Shown piece after piece: positions 36,407 through 45,168 of a stretch of DNA of 64,000 bases (its first letter is position 1; every line of letters begins with the position of its first letter). The position numbers were made by a program, and so were the translations under genes. The notes below the pieces were generated by a model that saw only the letters and a list, made by a program, of their open reading frames with translations, had not been told where the DNA came from and did no database searches. The stretch spans positions 246,107 through 310,106 of the forward strand of contig CAJQLO010000002.1 in the NCBI GenBank assembly GCA_905479195.1, given 5' to 3'. The stretch is from an uncultured Gammaproteobacteria bacterium. GTDB lineage: Bacteria; Pseudomonadota; Gammaproteobacteria; GCA-002705445; GCA-002716945.

Positions 36407-37898
36407 ATTTTTTAGTCATTATTAAGGCATCACCAACAAGCTGATGTAAACTGATAATTTGATCTAATTCAAACCCATAATATTGGAATGCTTTGGAAAA
36501 CTGGCTCTTACAAATGGCACATATTGCAGCCATATGTGTTACTCCATGGTCTTCTACAACCCTTTTTAAGGCTTCCATTCTGGGTTGAGCGCCCTTCATC
36601 CTAAGTTCAATCAAATCATCCGTTAAAAGGCCTCCGCCTCCGCCGCAACAGAAGGTTTTCTCCATAATGGTGTCATCATCCATATCATAAAAATTATTAG
36701 TTGTAGCTTTTATAATATCCCTTGGGAGACTGAATTGGCCACCCATGACATCACCCATGCCTGAGGCTCTCGCTACATTGCAAGAATCATGAAATGTAAT
36801 GACTTTCCCATCATTCGCAGATTTATCAAATTTTAGTATATTTTTATTAATAAGGTCATGAGTGACTTCGCAAATATGCTGTGGTACAGGATATCTTGGA
36901 TCTAAGAAATCAAACGGGCCTGCTAATGTATTCAAAAAGCTATAAGCAACTCTCCAGGCATGTCCGCATTCACCAAAAACAATTCTTTTGACACCTAAGT
37001 CTAATGCAGCTTGACGGATTCTAAGAGCTAGCTTTCTCATATTGTCATAACTACCGATGAACATTCCAAAATTTGCTGCTTCACTTGCATACGAACTTAA
37101 GGTCCAACTCATGCCAGCTTCATGAAAAACTTTTGCATATCCAATCAAACCATCAACATGTGGTTCTGCAAAAAAATCTGCAGAAGGTGTGATAAGTAGC
37201 ACGTCAGCTCCTTTAACATCTAATGGGAATTTAACATCAATTCCTGTTTCTTCTTCAACATCTTCCTCTAGTCCTTCTAAAGTATCTGCTAAAGCAGGCT
37301 TGGGTAAGCCTAAATTGTTACCTATTTTATTAGCTTTACCAATTATCTCATTACAATATTTTTGCCCTACTCCAACAGAATCCATAATCTCTCTAGCAGC
37401 CATTGAAATTTCAGCAGTATCTATTCCTATTGGACAAAAAACAGCACATCTTCTGCACTGTGAACACTGATGGTAATAAGAATACCAATCATCTAAAACT
37501 TCTTTTGTTAAATCTACAGCGCCAACAAGTTTAGGAAAAAATTTTCCAGGCAAAGTAAAATGTTTTCGATATACTCCACGCATTAAATTTTGTCTGCCAA
37601 CCGGCATATTCTTCGGATCTTTAGTCCCAAGATAATAATGACATTTATCAGTACAGGCACCACATTGAATGCATGAGTCCATATACACTCTAAGTGACCG
37701 ATATTTTTTCAATAGATCACCCATCTTACCAAGAGCTACTTCTTGCCAATTTTCAACTAATTCACCAGGATAACCCAATGATTTTTGGAATTCTTCTTTT
37801 GATTTAAAAGGCGCTAAATGTGATGTAGCTTCTTCTACTAATTCAGGGATTGGCGTATATTCTTTTAAAATAGGTTTTTCGAATTCTTTTACTGCCAT
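36405..37898 (-). CDS. dsrK: DsrK, HdrD-like cytoplasmic iron-sulfur subunit
   Basis: Predicted to act on the DsrC trisulfide/disulfide at the cytoplasmic face, with DsrM. Two [4Fe-4S] sets (CIQCGACTDKCHYYL and CSQCRRCAVFCPIGID) precede CCG-domain cysteines in the second half (GECGHAWR, DSCNVAR, FCCGGGGGLL, CAICKSQF), the heterodisulfide-reductase active-site type. 497 residues. 8 bp downstream of dsrM. Confidence 0.96.
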   Translation of the reverse strand: MAVKEFEKPILKEYTPIPELVEEATSHLAPFKSKEEFQKSLGYPGELVENWQEVALGKMGDLLKKYRSLRVYMDSCIQCGACTDKCHYYLGTKDPKNMPVGRQNLMRGVYRKHFTLPGKFFPKLVGAVDLTKEVLDDWYSYYHQCSQCRRCAVFCPIGIDTAEISMAAREIMDSVGVGQKYCNEIIGKANKIGNNLGLPKPALADTLEGLEEDVEEETGIDVKFPLDVKGADVLLITPSADFFAEPHVDGLIGYAKVFHEAGMSWTLSSYASEAANFGMFIGSYDNMRKLALRIRQAALDLGVKRIVFGECGHAWRVAYSFLNTLAGPFDFLDPRYPVPQHICEVTHDLINKNILKFDKSANDGKVITFHDSCNVARASGMGDVMGGQFSLPRDIIKATTNNFYDMDDDTIMEKTFCCGGGGGLLTDDLIELRMKGAQPRMEALKRVVEDHGVTHMAAICAICKSQFSKAFQYYGFELDQIISLHQLVGDALIMTKK

Positions 37899-37906
37899 AA
37901 TATAAC

Positions 37907-38644
37907 CTACTTTTTAGACTCTAATTTTTTTGCCCAATCTGATATATGTCGTTGGTCACGTGCGTTATCAGTTTGATTTCTAGTGGGACTAAAAAATAGT
38001 CCTGGCGCATGTAATAATTTACTATAAGGGAATATTATCATTAAGAGCAGTACAAGAGAAAGGTGTAATAATAATATAAAATCACTGGGTAGTTCAGACC
38101 ATTGGAAATACATAAGCCCAATAAAAAACATTTTTACAGCATAAACATCTGTATGAAACCATTTCATTAATAATCCCGTGAGTGCTATAGAAATTATAAG
38201 TATTAACATTAAATAATCTGATGGATTAGAAATATATCGAACTCTATCCACAAATATTCTTCTAGCCAATAATCCAATCAATCCAAATATCATAATATAT
38301 GCGGCATAGTGACCAGCAGCTTGAACAATCTCCCATGAAACCCAAAACCAAACTGGGTCAGTAAAATATCTTAGATGTCTTAGGGCAGCTAATAATAATG
38401 CAAAATGGAAAAGCCAGCCAAATAGCCATGTCCATTTAGTTGCTGAAAATAAGCTTTCAAAAAATACAACTTCACGGAATAATCTAATAGCAACACCACT
38501 TTTAGTCTTAGGTGCTGGGGGAGTTGGAATTTTTAAAGGTGATGGAATTATAGAATATTCATAAATTCTATATCCCAAACCTATGAAAAGAATTAAGGTA
38601 GCCACATAGAATGATATTCCATAGAATATGGTCACAAATGACAT
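37907..38644 (-). CDS. dsrM: DsrM, heme b membrane subunit
   Basis: NarI-like membrane anchor of DsrMKJOP with about five to six hydrophobic helices in 245 residues and conserved histidines for heme b (LFHFALLLAALRHLRY, AAGHYAAY, LLHLSL, YSKLLHAPGLFFSP). Lies between dsrC and dsrK as in other sulfur oxidisers. Confidence 0.95.
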   Translation of the reverse strand: MSFVTIFYGISFYVATLILFIGLGYRIYEYSIIPSPLKIPTPPAPKTKSGVAIRLFREVVFFESLFSATKWTWLFGWLFHFALLLAALRHLRYFTDPVWFWVSWEIVQAAGHYAAYIMIFGLIGLLARRIFVDRVRYISNPSDYLMLILIISIALTGLLMKWFHTDVYAVKMFFIGLMYFQWSELPSDFILLLHLSLVLLLMIIFPYSKLLHAPGLFFSPTRNQTDNARDQRHISDWAKKLESKK

Positions 38645-38674
38645 ACCTTATCTCTCCTTATTTCGGTATAAAGG

Positions 38675-39007
38675 TTATACGCAACCAGTTGGTTTTGGTA
38701 ACCCAGCAAACTTACAAGCTTGCTTTCCTGGTCCATATGGGAATAACTCATAAAGGTATTTACTATTACCCTTGTCTTTTCCAAGTTTTTTCCCCACTGC
38801 TTTAGTTAAAACTCTAACAGCTGGTGCAATTTGATATTCTTCATAGTATTCACGTAGGAAATTAATAATATCCCAGTGATCAGCAGTAAGATCAATATCG
38901 TCTTCTTTGGCCATTGCTGTAGCCAGATCTTTTTCCCACAGACTTAGATCAGCTAAGTATCCTTCTTCATCTGTCTCAAAAGACTTTCCATTTACTTCTA
39001 TCGGCAT
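38675..39007 (-). CDS. dsrC: DsrC sulfur-carrier protein
   Basis: Small protein carrying sulfur between the DsrEFH relay, DsrAB and DsrMKJOP. The C-terminal arm holds both conserved cysteines, Cys98 and Cys109 (KQACKFAGLPKPTGCV), eleven residues apart, as needed to form the intramolecular disulfide or DsrC-trisulfide. 110 residues. Compare the cysteine-free relative at 44397. Confidence 0.97.
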   Translation of the reverse strand: MPIEVNGKSFETDEEGYLADLSLWEKDLATAMAKEDDIDLTADHWDIINFLREYYEEYQIAPAVRVLTKAVGKKLGKDKGNSKYLYELFPYGPGKQACKFAGLPKPTGCV

Positions 39008-39023
39008 AATTTACTCCTCTAAT

Positions 39024-39326
39024 TTATAACCAGTTTTGAATTTTTTCATTCTCTATGGTTAGATTAACAAAACCTTTGTAATCTATTATCTCTATATTAG
39101 AGATTAGAGAGCTTTTATCAAGTCCTCTTGCTTTTAAATCTGGGCCTAACACGTATATTTTTGTTGTTTTTTGTGCATTTATAACACTATCTGAAACACT
39201 AGTATTTTTAAGAGCTCCATAAACACCATCCTCAATTAGAAGAATTGAAGAACTTTCATCAATTAGTCTAAGACAGGTTTCTAAGCTATTTTTTTCAAAA
39301 GGTGATTTATTTACTGTATGTAACAT
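39024..39326 (-). CDS. dsrH: DsrH sulfur-relay subunit
   Basis: TusB-like subunit of the DsrE2F2H2 sulfurtransferase. 100 residues starting MLHTVNKSPFEKNSLETCL, with the conserved cysteine at residue 18, and ILLIEDGVYGAL. Overlaps dsrF by 1 nt. Confidence 0.93.
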   Translation of the reverse strand: MLHTVNKSPFEKNSLETCLRLIDESSSILLIEDGVYGALKNTSVSDSVINAQKTTKIYVLGPDLKARGLDKSSLISNIEIIDYKGFVNLTIENEKIQNWL

Positions 39327-39709
39327 TAGAAATTAAATATAACCTCGCTATCTGTAATAAGTTTTTTCATTTCAGAACTATCAATAACTTTAACATCTAC
39401 GGATAAGTCATCTTCCGTCAGACCCCTTGATTCAAGTGATTCTTTTTCTACATATAATTTTTCTACATCATACATTTCTAAAGCTGAAAAAATTTTAGAA
39501 AAGTTTTTAGTATTAATTTCTGAGGTATCTTGATCTTTTTTTAATTGGAAAACACCATCATCTATAAAAGCTAGACTAACATCTTGTTCAAATGCAGCCC
39601 CTATTAAAACAACTTCAAGCGCTTCATGAGCATAAACTGTTCCATGAGGAGCTCTTCTATTTATATATAGAAACTTTTTAACTACTCCACTTTCTAATTC
39701 TTCTTCCAT
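39326..39709 (-). CDS. dsrF: DsrF sulfur-relay subunit
   Basis: TusC-like subunit of DsrEFH. 127 residues with KFLYINRRAPHGTVYAHEALE and VSLAFIDDGVFQLKKDQ. It contains no cysteine, consistent with a structural role in the hexamer, the active cysteine being on DsrE. Directly abuts dsrE. Confidence 0.93.
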   Translation of the reverse strand: MEEELESGVVKKFLYINRRAPHGTVYAHEALEVVLIGAAFEQDVSLAFIDDGVFQLKKDQDTSEINTKNFSKIFSALEMYDVEKLYVEKESLESRGLTEDDLSVDVKVIDSSEMKKLITDSEVIFNF

Positions 39710-40108
39710 TTAATCACCAAAAGTTATTAAACGTTCAGCTTGAACGCCTGCTTCTATAAGCTGCCCTAATCCCGATATTCTAAATTTTTCTGCAATATTA
39801 TCTGCATCTTTTTTATTTCTTTTCATTTCATCCGGATCAACCATTCCACGTCTTTGAGCTGCTGCCACACAGAGGACAAGATCAATCTCATGTTCTTTAG
39901 CTAGTTCTGACCATCTATTGGGAATATGTCTATCATCTTGAGGTGGTGTCGCTAGTCTTGTTCCATTATTTACACCATCATGATAGAAAAAAACACGAAA
40001 AATTTTATGTCCTTCTTCTATTGCAGCTTTTGCAAATAGATATGCACTATCAGATGCTTGATGTTGATAAGGGCCTTCGTTGACTAATATACCGAATAAC
40101 ATAAACAA
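39710..40108 (-). CDS. dsrE: DsrE sulfur-transfer subunit
   Basis: TusD-like subunit that carries persulfide and hands sulfur to DsrC. 132 residues; FGILVNEGPYQHQASDSAYLFA and VLCVAAAQRRGM, where Cys80 corresponds to the active Cys78 of Allochromatium DsrE. 7 bp after dsrB. Confidence 0.95.
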   Translation of the reverse strand: MFMLFGILVNEGPYQHQASDSAYLFAKAAIEEGHKIFRVFFYHDGVNNGTRLATPPQDDRHIPNRWSELAKEHEIDLVLCVAAAQRRGMVDPDEMKRNKKDADNIAEKFRISGLGQLIEAGVQAERLITFGD

Positions 40109-40115
40109 TCCTTGT

Positions 40116-41213
40116 TTAAAATCTAATGTATGTGGAAGAGTTTAGAGTTTTTCTGCCACCACGCCAGTTATCAATATGATACTTAGTAAATGGAAGTTCT
40201 GTTAATTCAAAAAATCTTGGCCAACCTATCCTTTCAATCCAGTCATTGATACGTTCCCAATCCTTTGCGTCTTCTTTATACTTTGAGAGAATTCTTTTAA
40301 CAATTGCAGTAGCTTCTGGCCATCTTGGTGGATTATTAGGTATTCCTGCTGCCACTAATTTTTGGAAAGTTGGTTTGCTACGAGCATTTGAGTGATTACC
40401 ACCAACCCAAATTGCTAACTTACTATGTTCTGGATCATTGATTTGCATTGGTGGACATGGAGGGAAACAAGCACCACAACAGATACATTTTTTTTCATCC
40501 ACTTCCAGCGAAGCTTTACCATTTACCATTGCTGGTCTAATAGCAGCTACAGGGCACCTTGCTACAACCGATGGTCTTTCGCATACATTTGATACTAAGT
40601 CATGATTAATTTTTGGTGGTTTAGTATGCTGTATATTGATTGCAATATCACCTTGTCCGCCACAATTAATTTGGCAACAAGATGTAGTCATATGCACTCT
40701 ATTAGGCATATCATTATTTTTAAATTCATCTATTAGTTCATCCATCATGGCTTTCACTACACCAGATGCATCAGTTCCAGGGATGTCACAATGTAACCAC
40801 CCTTGTGTATGCGAGATCATTGCAACACTATTTTTAGTGCCTCCGACCACAAAACCTTCTTTCTCAAGCGCTTCTATTAATGGCTCTACTCTTGAAGCGT
40901 CTTTGAGCATATATTCAATATTACTTCTAATTGTAAATCTTACAAATCCATCAGCAAATTTATCACCAATATCGCATAGTGTACGTAAAGTGAATACATC
41001 TAAAATTCTCTGAGTTCCAGCTCTCACTGTCCAAATTTCATCACCACTTTTAGCAGCATGCCTTAATACACCGGGCCTAGGGTGATCATGCCATTTCCAC
41101 TGACCAAAATTTTTACGCATCGTTGGATGCATATATTGGAAACCATCTGGTGCACCCGTTTCAATTGGGGCTCTCATTTGTTTTTTTTCTTTTTTTACTT
41201 CTACTTCTGCCAT
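40116..41213 (-). CDS. dsrB: rDsrB, reverse dissimilatory sulfite reductase beta subunit
   Basis: Forms alpha2-beta2 rDsr with DsrA and oxidises DsrC-bound or stored sulfur to sulfite. Siroheme-[4Fe-4S] cysteines appear in TTSCCQINCGGQG and ERPSVVARCP; a ferredoxin motif CICCGACFPPCPPM sits in the insert. 365 residues. Placed 14 bp behind dsrA. That it is the oxidative type is inferred from DsrEFH and DsrL next to it. Confidence 0.97.
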   Translation of the reverse strand: MAEVEVKKEKKQMRAPIETGAPDGFQYMHPTMRKNFGQWKWHDHPRPGVLRHAAKSGDEIWTVRAGTQRILDVFTLRTLCDIGDKFADGFVRFTIRSNIEYMLKDASRVEPLIEALEKEGFVVGGTKNSVAMISHTQGWLHCDIPGTDASGVVKAMMDELIDEFKNNDMPNRVHMTTSCCQINCGGQGDIAINIQHTKPPKINHDLVSNVCERPSVVARCPVAAIRPAMVNGKASLEVDEKKCICCGACFPPCPPMQINDPEHSKLAIWVGGNHSNARSKPTFQKLVAAGIPNNPPRWPEATAIVKRILSKYKEDAKDWERINDWIERIGWPRFFELTELPFTKYHIDNWRGGRKTLNSSTYIRF

Positions 41214-41227
41214 AATCTTATTTCTCG

Positions 41228-42484
41228 TTAAGCTGTATCTTTATCTTTAGCATCTGCTCTTTCATACCATTTAACTGCTTCTCCATCCCATCCGTCACCT
41301 CTAAAGTAACTAGATTCTCTAGGATTTCCAACCATGTTAGGGTCTACTTCAATTCCTATTCCTTCTAAAAAGTTTACAAGACCAATTCTTTCAATCATCT
41401 CTCCGCATCTTTCATGTTCAAGCGCATTATCAGCCCAAAAATCTATTGATTCTTCAGCAATTTCAACGAGCTTATCCCAGTCTTCTTGCGACTCTAATTT
41501 CATGAAAGGCACTATTACCGTTCCCATTAAATCACCAATTTTTAAAGTTCTTTTTCCACCCATAAGAACAGTCGCGCCTTTATCATCACCAGGATGAAAT
41601 GCTTTAGGTACAACATTAAGACAATGCATACACTTCACGCAATTTTGGTTATCAATTGTTACTGAATCATCATCATTCAGAGAAATAGCATTCGTAGGAC
41701 ATCGTGTAACTATATTATCAATTACATGCTTTCTTCCTTTTAAACCAACATACTCTTTAAATTCAGCTTGATCGATTTTGATATCATCTCTCCATGTCCC
41801 AATAATTGACATATCTGCTCTTTCTATTGAGTTCATGCAATCATTCGCACATCCAGAAACTTTAAATTTAAATTTATATGGTAATGCAGGTCTATGCATA
41901 TCATCTATAAAGTTATTAACTAATAGCCTATGTGCCTTATGCTCATTAATATTTGACATCTCGCATCTGCCTGCGCCTACGCATGACATTGCTGTTCGAA
42001 CGCATGGTCCAGCTCCACCTAAATCAAACCCATACTCATTAATTTCATCGAAAAAATGCTGAGTAGCATCTGAAGTAGAACCAATAAACATTATATTTCC
42101 AGTTTGACCGTGAAATGTAACTAATCCTGAGCCATATTTTTCCCAGCTATCAGCCATCTTTCTAAGTATATCTGTTGTATAAAAGTTCCCTGCAGGTGGT
42201 TGTACACGTAGTGTATGAAATTCTTTAGATTTAGGGAAAGCATCACCAACTTCTGAGAAACGAGGTATAATACCGCCGCCATAGCCATAAACACTTACTG
42301 TTCCGCCTTTCCAGTAACCTTTTCTTGTCTCATATGAATGTTCTAATTGACCCAATAGGTCATTAGTCATCTCATTAATTCTTTTTTCAGGGTGAGTATC
42401 CCTTAATCTCTTGATACCACTAATAAAACTAGGCCATGGACCGTTTTCTAGCTCATCAAGCATTGGCGTATCATGTTTTTTCAA
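41228..42484 (-). CDS. dsrA: rDsrA, reverse dissimilatory sulfite reductase alpha subunit
   Basis: Alpha subunit of rDsr in the cytoplasm. CVGAGRCEMSN and CANDCMNS carry siroheme/cluster ligands and CVKCMHCLNVVPKAF is the ferredoxin domain. 418 residues. The start codon is TTG at 42484, preceded by GGGGAG at good spacing; no ATG lies nearby before the conserved N-terminus (DTPMLDELENGPWPSF). First gene of the 14-gene cluster. Confidence 0.97.
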   Translation of the reverse strand: MKKHDTPMLDELENGPWPSFISGIKRLRDTHPEKRINEMTNDLLGQLEHSYETRKGYWKGGTVSVYGYGGGIIPRFSEVGDAFPKSKEFHTLRVQPPAGNFYTTDILRKMADSWEKYGSGLVTFHGQTGNIMFIGSTSDATQHFFDEINEYGFDLGGAGPCVRTAMSCVGAGRCEMSNINEHKAHRLLVNNFIDDMHRPALPYKFKFKVSGCANDCMNSIERADMSIIGTWRDDIKIDQAEFKEYVGLKGRKHVIDNIVTRCPTNAISLNDDDSVTIDNQNCVKCMHCLNVVPKAFHPGDDKGATVLMGGKRTLKIGDLMGTVIVPFMKLESQEDWDKLVEIAEESIDFWADNALEHERCGEMIERIGLVNFLEGIGIEVDPNMVGNPRESSYFRGDGWDGEAVKWYERADAKDKDTA

Positions 42485-42561
42485 TTTATAACTCCCCGTT
42501 TATCTAATATATAACCTTTATTATATTATCATTATTTACTAATATATGTCTATGGATAAAC

Positions 42562-42591
42562 AATATAGCATTTATTTAAAATGACTTACAA
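42562..42591 (-). promoter_or_regulatory. Candidate dsr operon promoter
   Basis: On the minus strand TTGTAA (42591-42586) and TATATT (42567-42562) are 18 bp apart, about 80 bp upstream of the dsrA TTG. It is the best sigma-70-like pair in the 129-bp divergent gap; in such AT-rich DNA chance matches are common. Confidence 0.3.
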
Positions 42592-42613
42592 GTACTAAAT
42601 AGGCATAAATTTA

Positions 42614-43462
42614 ATGAATATACTTGAAAATACCAGAACTAATTATAAACGCTGGGCTGATAAAAAACTAGAGGGTTTTTCTAATAAATTAGATGATTTA
42701 ATTGTGGAAATAAATAACCCCAACTCTATTAGTAAGTCAGAAAAAAATATTATACTTAAAACTATTAATCAGCATAATATTGTATTTTTCCAAATTAATA
42801 AGGGTACTATTAATCTAAAATCATCTATTAAGACATTAGCATCACAGATAGGACTTGGTAATTATGAAATAGACTCCAAGTCAGATAATGATGGTCTGAC
42901 TGAAATAAAAATTCATAATAGTATGAAGCCAAGCGCCGAATACATTCCCTATACAGATAAGCAACTAAATTGGCATACAGATGGATATTATAATAATGAG
43001 AATAATCTTATATTATCGTGGTTACTATTTTGCAAAAGCCAATCTGAAAATGGGGGAATGAATAAATATATGGATCATGAAATTGCATATATATTATTTA
43101 ATAAAAGTTTCGATAATATTGGTGACTTAATGTTGCATAATGCATATAGAATACCCGAGAATGAATTAACTGGAAGAAAGGCGATTGATAATGCAATATT
43201 CTCGTTTATCAAAAATAAATTATATATGAAGTTTAGTATGAGAGAGAAAAATATTATATGGAATGATAAATCTAAAGCAGCTACAAATAACCTAAAAGAT
43301 ATTATTAATAGTTCTGAAAAATATCATATATCACATAAATTTTCAGAAGGGCAAGGAGTGATAACAAATAATATTATCCATATGCGCACATCGTTTACAA
43401 ATTTAGAAAAAAAGAATAGGCTCCTATATAGATTAAGATCTAAAAAAAGGATGGAAACTTAA
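42614..43462 (+). CDS. TauD/TfdA-like Fe(II)/2-oxoglutarate dioxygenase
   Basis: The family oxidatively cleaves or hydroxylates small organic acids, including sulfonates. NWHTDGYY supplies the HxD iron motif (His121, Asp123); the distal His is probably His256 in TNNIIHMRTSF, with a following arginine-rich RLLYRLR for 2-oxoglutarate. 282 residues. Substrate unknown. It is divergent from dsrA and first of a plus-strand series; a sulfonate-releasing role would fit but is only inference. Confidence 0.75.
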   Translation: MNILENTRTNYKRWADKKLEGFSNKLDDLIVEINNPNSISKSEKNIILKTINQHNIVFFQINKGTINLKSSIKTLASQIGLGNYEIDSKSDNDGLTEIKIHNSMKPSAEYIPYTDKQLNWHTDGYYNNENNLILSWLLFCKSQSENGGMNKYMDHEIAYILFNKSFDNIGDLMLHNAYRIPENELTGRKAIDNAIFSFIKNKLYMKFSMREKNIIWNDKSKAATNNLKDIINSSEKYHISHKFSEGQGVITNNIIHMRTSFTNLEKKNRLLYRLRSKKRMET

Positions 43463-43653
43463 TGTTATATTTGAGCAGCATATTAATAGATGAAAAAGAT
43501 ATTGAAACTTTTGATGAGTTATTGGAAATAATAAAGATTAGAGCTAAAGATGGTGAGATATTCATAAAAATTGATTTAAAGCCACCATTCCCTGATACGC
43601 CTGAAAACTGGGAAGACAAAATTGAATCAGCTTTCAGTAGTTATATTAAATAG
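43462..43653 (+). CDS. Small unknown protein
   Basis: 63 residues, acidic, with no motif I recognise; the sequence alternates charged and hydrophobic residues and ends in PPFPDTPENWEDKIESAFSSYI. The start overlaps the TauD-like stop by 1 nt and the Cas6-like gene begins 1 bp after its stop. This packing is the main evidence that it is real. Confidence 0.6.
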   Translation: MLYLSSILIDEKDIETFDELLEIIKIRAKDGEIFIKIDLKPPFPDTPENWEDKIESAFSSYIK

Positions 43654-43654
43654 T

Positions 43655-44323
43655 ATGTGGGAAGAAGAAGAAAAACATGAAGAAAAATCAACTATGGTTG
43701 ATGTTGCATTTAAAATACAATGCAAAACATTGCCATATGATCATATCTCAGAATTATCAAATGCTATAACAAAATTAGTTCCATGGATGCTAGAAAATAA
43801 TCTCGCCGGAGTACATACACTACATGGGCCAGATTTTGGAAATGGATGGGTTAGATCAGAAAATGATGAAATTTTTTTATCTAAACGGACAAGATTAATA
43901 TTAAGAATTCCTAAGGCAAATGTTGATAAGATAAAGTCATTAGAAGGCTCTACGATAAATGTTTTAAATAATGATATGCAGATTGGAAAATCTATTGTAA
44001 AACCATTTCTTGTTGTGAGAGATTTGATTTGTAGATCTGTATTATGTAATCCAAACCAAACAGAAGAAAATTTTTTATTTGAAATTAAAGAGCAATTGAG
44101 TACCCATGGAATATCCATTAAAAAGGCTATATGTGGTAAAGCTAAAAGTATTCAGCTCGAAGGACAAGATCAGTTCACGAGAAGCCTGATGATTGCAGAT
44201 TTACCCAAAGACCACTCTATACTACTACAAGATATAGGTATTGGAAGCGGCAGGATTTATGGATGTGGCATCTTATTGCCTCATAAGTCAATAGATGCCG
44301 TTGCAAACTTCAAAGAAGACTAA
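43655..44323 (+). CDS. Cas6/Cmx6-like RAMP protein without a CRISPR array
   Basis: 222 residues from the ATG at 43655 (an earlier in-frame ATG lies inside the preceding gene). The region MVDVAFKIQCKTLPYDHISELSNAITKLVPWML, then GVHTLHG, IFLSKRTRLILRIP and the C-terminal glycine-rich loop GIGSGRIYGCGILLPHKSI (about 195-213), follows the pattern of the Cas6/Cmx6 family of CRISPR RNA endonucleases. His30 is in the position of the family's conserved LPxDH. No repeats or other cas genes are in the window, so a CRISPR role is doubtful; the neighbours are sulfur-oxidation genes. Assignment is by remembered family pattern. Confidence 0.6.
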   Translation: MWEEEEKHEEKSTMVDVAFKIQCKTLPYDHISELSNAITKLVPWMLENNLAGVHTLHGPDFGNGWVRSENDEIFLSKRTRLILRIPKANVDKIKSLEGSTINVLNNDMQIGKSIVKPFLVVRDLICRSVLCNPNQTEENFLFEIKEQLSTHGISIKKAICGKAKSIQLEGQDQFTRSLMIADLPKDHSILLQDIGIGSGRIYGCGILLPHKSIDAVANFKED

Positions 44324-44396
44324 CTATTAGTTAAAATCGATATGGACATATTTCGTTGAGTATATTAGAATTTTCACATATATAAACAAGGATTAG

Positions 44397-44747
44397 ATGG
44401 AGTTTCAAATGAAAGTAGAGGTAAATGGTAAAGTAATCGAAACAAGTGAAACAGGTTTTCTTACAAAACTAGAAGATTGGAACGAAGATATAGCTAAGGT
44501 TATCGCAGTTCAAGAAGAAGTAGAATTAACTGAGAGACACTGGGATGTCATTAATTATCTTAGAGATGAGTTTATAAACAATAAAGAAAACCAGCCTAAT
44601 ACCAGGCATATGGTTAAAGACCTAGGTAAACTATGGGGTGAAAAAATAGATACTAAAACATTATTTGATTTATTCCCTGGCAATCCTAGCAAACAAGCTG
44701 GTAGAATAGGTGGCTTGCCAGAAAGTCGAAGAAAAGGTGGATATTAA
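44397..44747 (+). CDS. DsrC/TusE-family protein lacking the catalytic cysteines
   Basis: 116 residues clearly homologous to DsrC: VNGKVIETSETGFLTKLEDWNEDIA, ERHWDVINYLRDEF and LFDLFPGNPSKQAGRIGGLP. Where DsrC has two cysteines on its C-terminal arm this protein has Arg and a GGY ending, and it contains no cysteine at all. Such DsrC-like proteins (sometimes called RspA) cannot carry sulfur and may be regulatory. AAGGA precedes the ATG at 44397; an ATG at 44409 is also possible. Confidence 0.88.
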   Translation: MEFQMKVEVNGKVIETSETGFLTKLEDWNEDIAKVIAVQEEVELTERHWDVINYLRDEFINNKENQPNTRHMVKDLGKLWGEKIDTKTLFDLFPGNPSKQAGRIGGLPESRRKGGY

Positions 44748-44972
44748 ATGAGTGATATTAAAAAATTAGAAGAAGAAAGAAAAACTATAATTGCAACATT
44801 GTTAAGAATTCAAAAAGAGTTTATGGAACTTGAAAGAAAAAGTGGAGTAACAGAAAAAGATATTCACCTCAATCCAGTTGGCATTATAAAAGAATATAAA
44901 GAACAACATGAAAAACTAGCTAACCGTCTAGTAGATATTGCTCATGAACTCAAGGGGTCTATAAGAACATAA
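44748..44972 (+). CDS. Small coiled-coil-like unknown protein
   Basis: 74 residues, highly charged and predicted helical (KKLEEERKTIIATLLRIQKEFMELERK, then KEYKEQHEKLANRLVDIAHEL). It begins immediately after the DsrC-like stop and overlaps the next gene by 1 nt. No cysteine or known motif; a partner of the DsrC-like protein is possible on position alone. Confidence 0.65.
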   Translation: MSDIKKLEEERKTIIATLLRIQKEFMELERKSGVTEKDIHLNPVGIIKEYKEQHEKLANRLVDIAHELKGSIRT

Positions 44973-45166
44973 TGGATAATGAATATTTTACTAAAGTAAC
45001 AGAATTAGAAGAAATGAATGTCTCTGATGAATATATTATAGGATGGCAAGAAGGTTATCAAAGTAGTCCTAAAGTTGAAGAACAAAGAGTAACTGATGCC
45101 TACGAAGCCGGCTATGAAGATGGTGAAAATAAAAATATTGATAATGCAGCTAATTTCAAAAAATAA
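44972..45166 (+). CDS. Small acidic unknown protein
   Basis: 64 residues, strongly acidic. It has two similar pieces, GWQEGYQ and AYEAGYEDG, faintly like ribosome-modulation-factor repeats but without the basic residues. Linked to the preceding gene by a 1-nt overlap. Its stop is 2 bp from the stop of a convergent gene. Confidence 0.6.
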   Translation: MDNEYFTKVTELEEMNVSDEYIIGWQEGYQSSPKVEEQRVTDAYEAGYEDGENKNIDNAANFKK

Positions 45167-45168
45167 TT

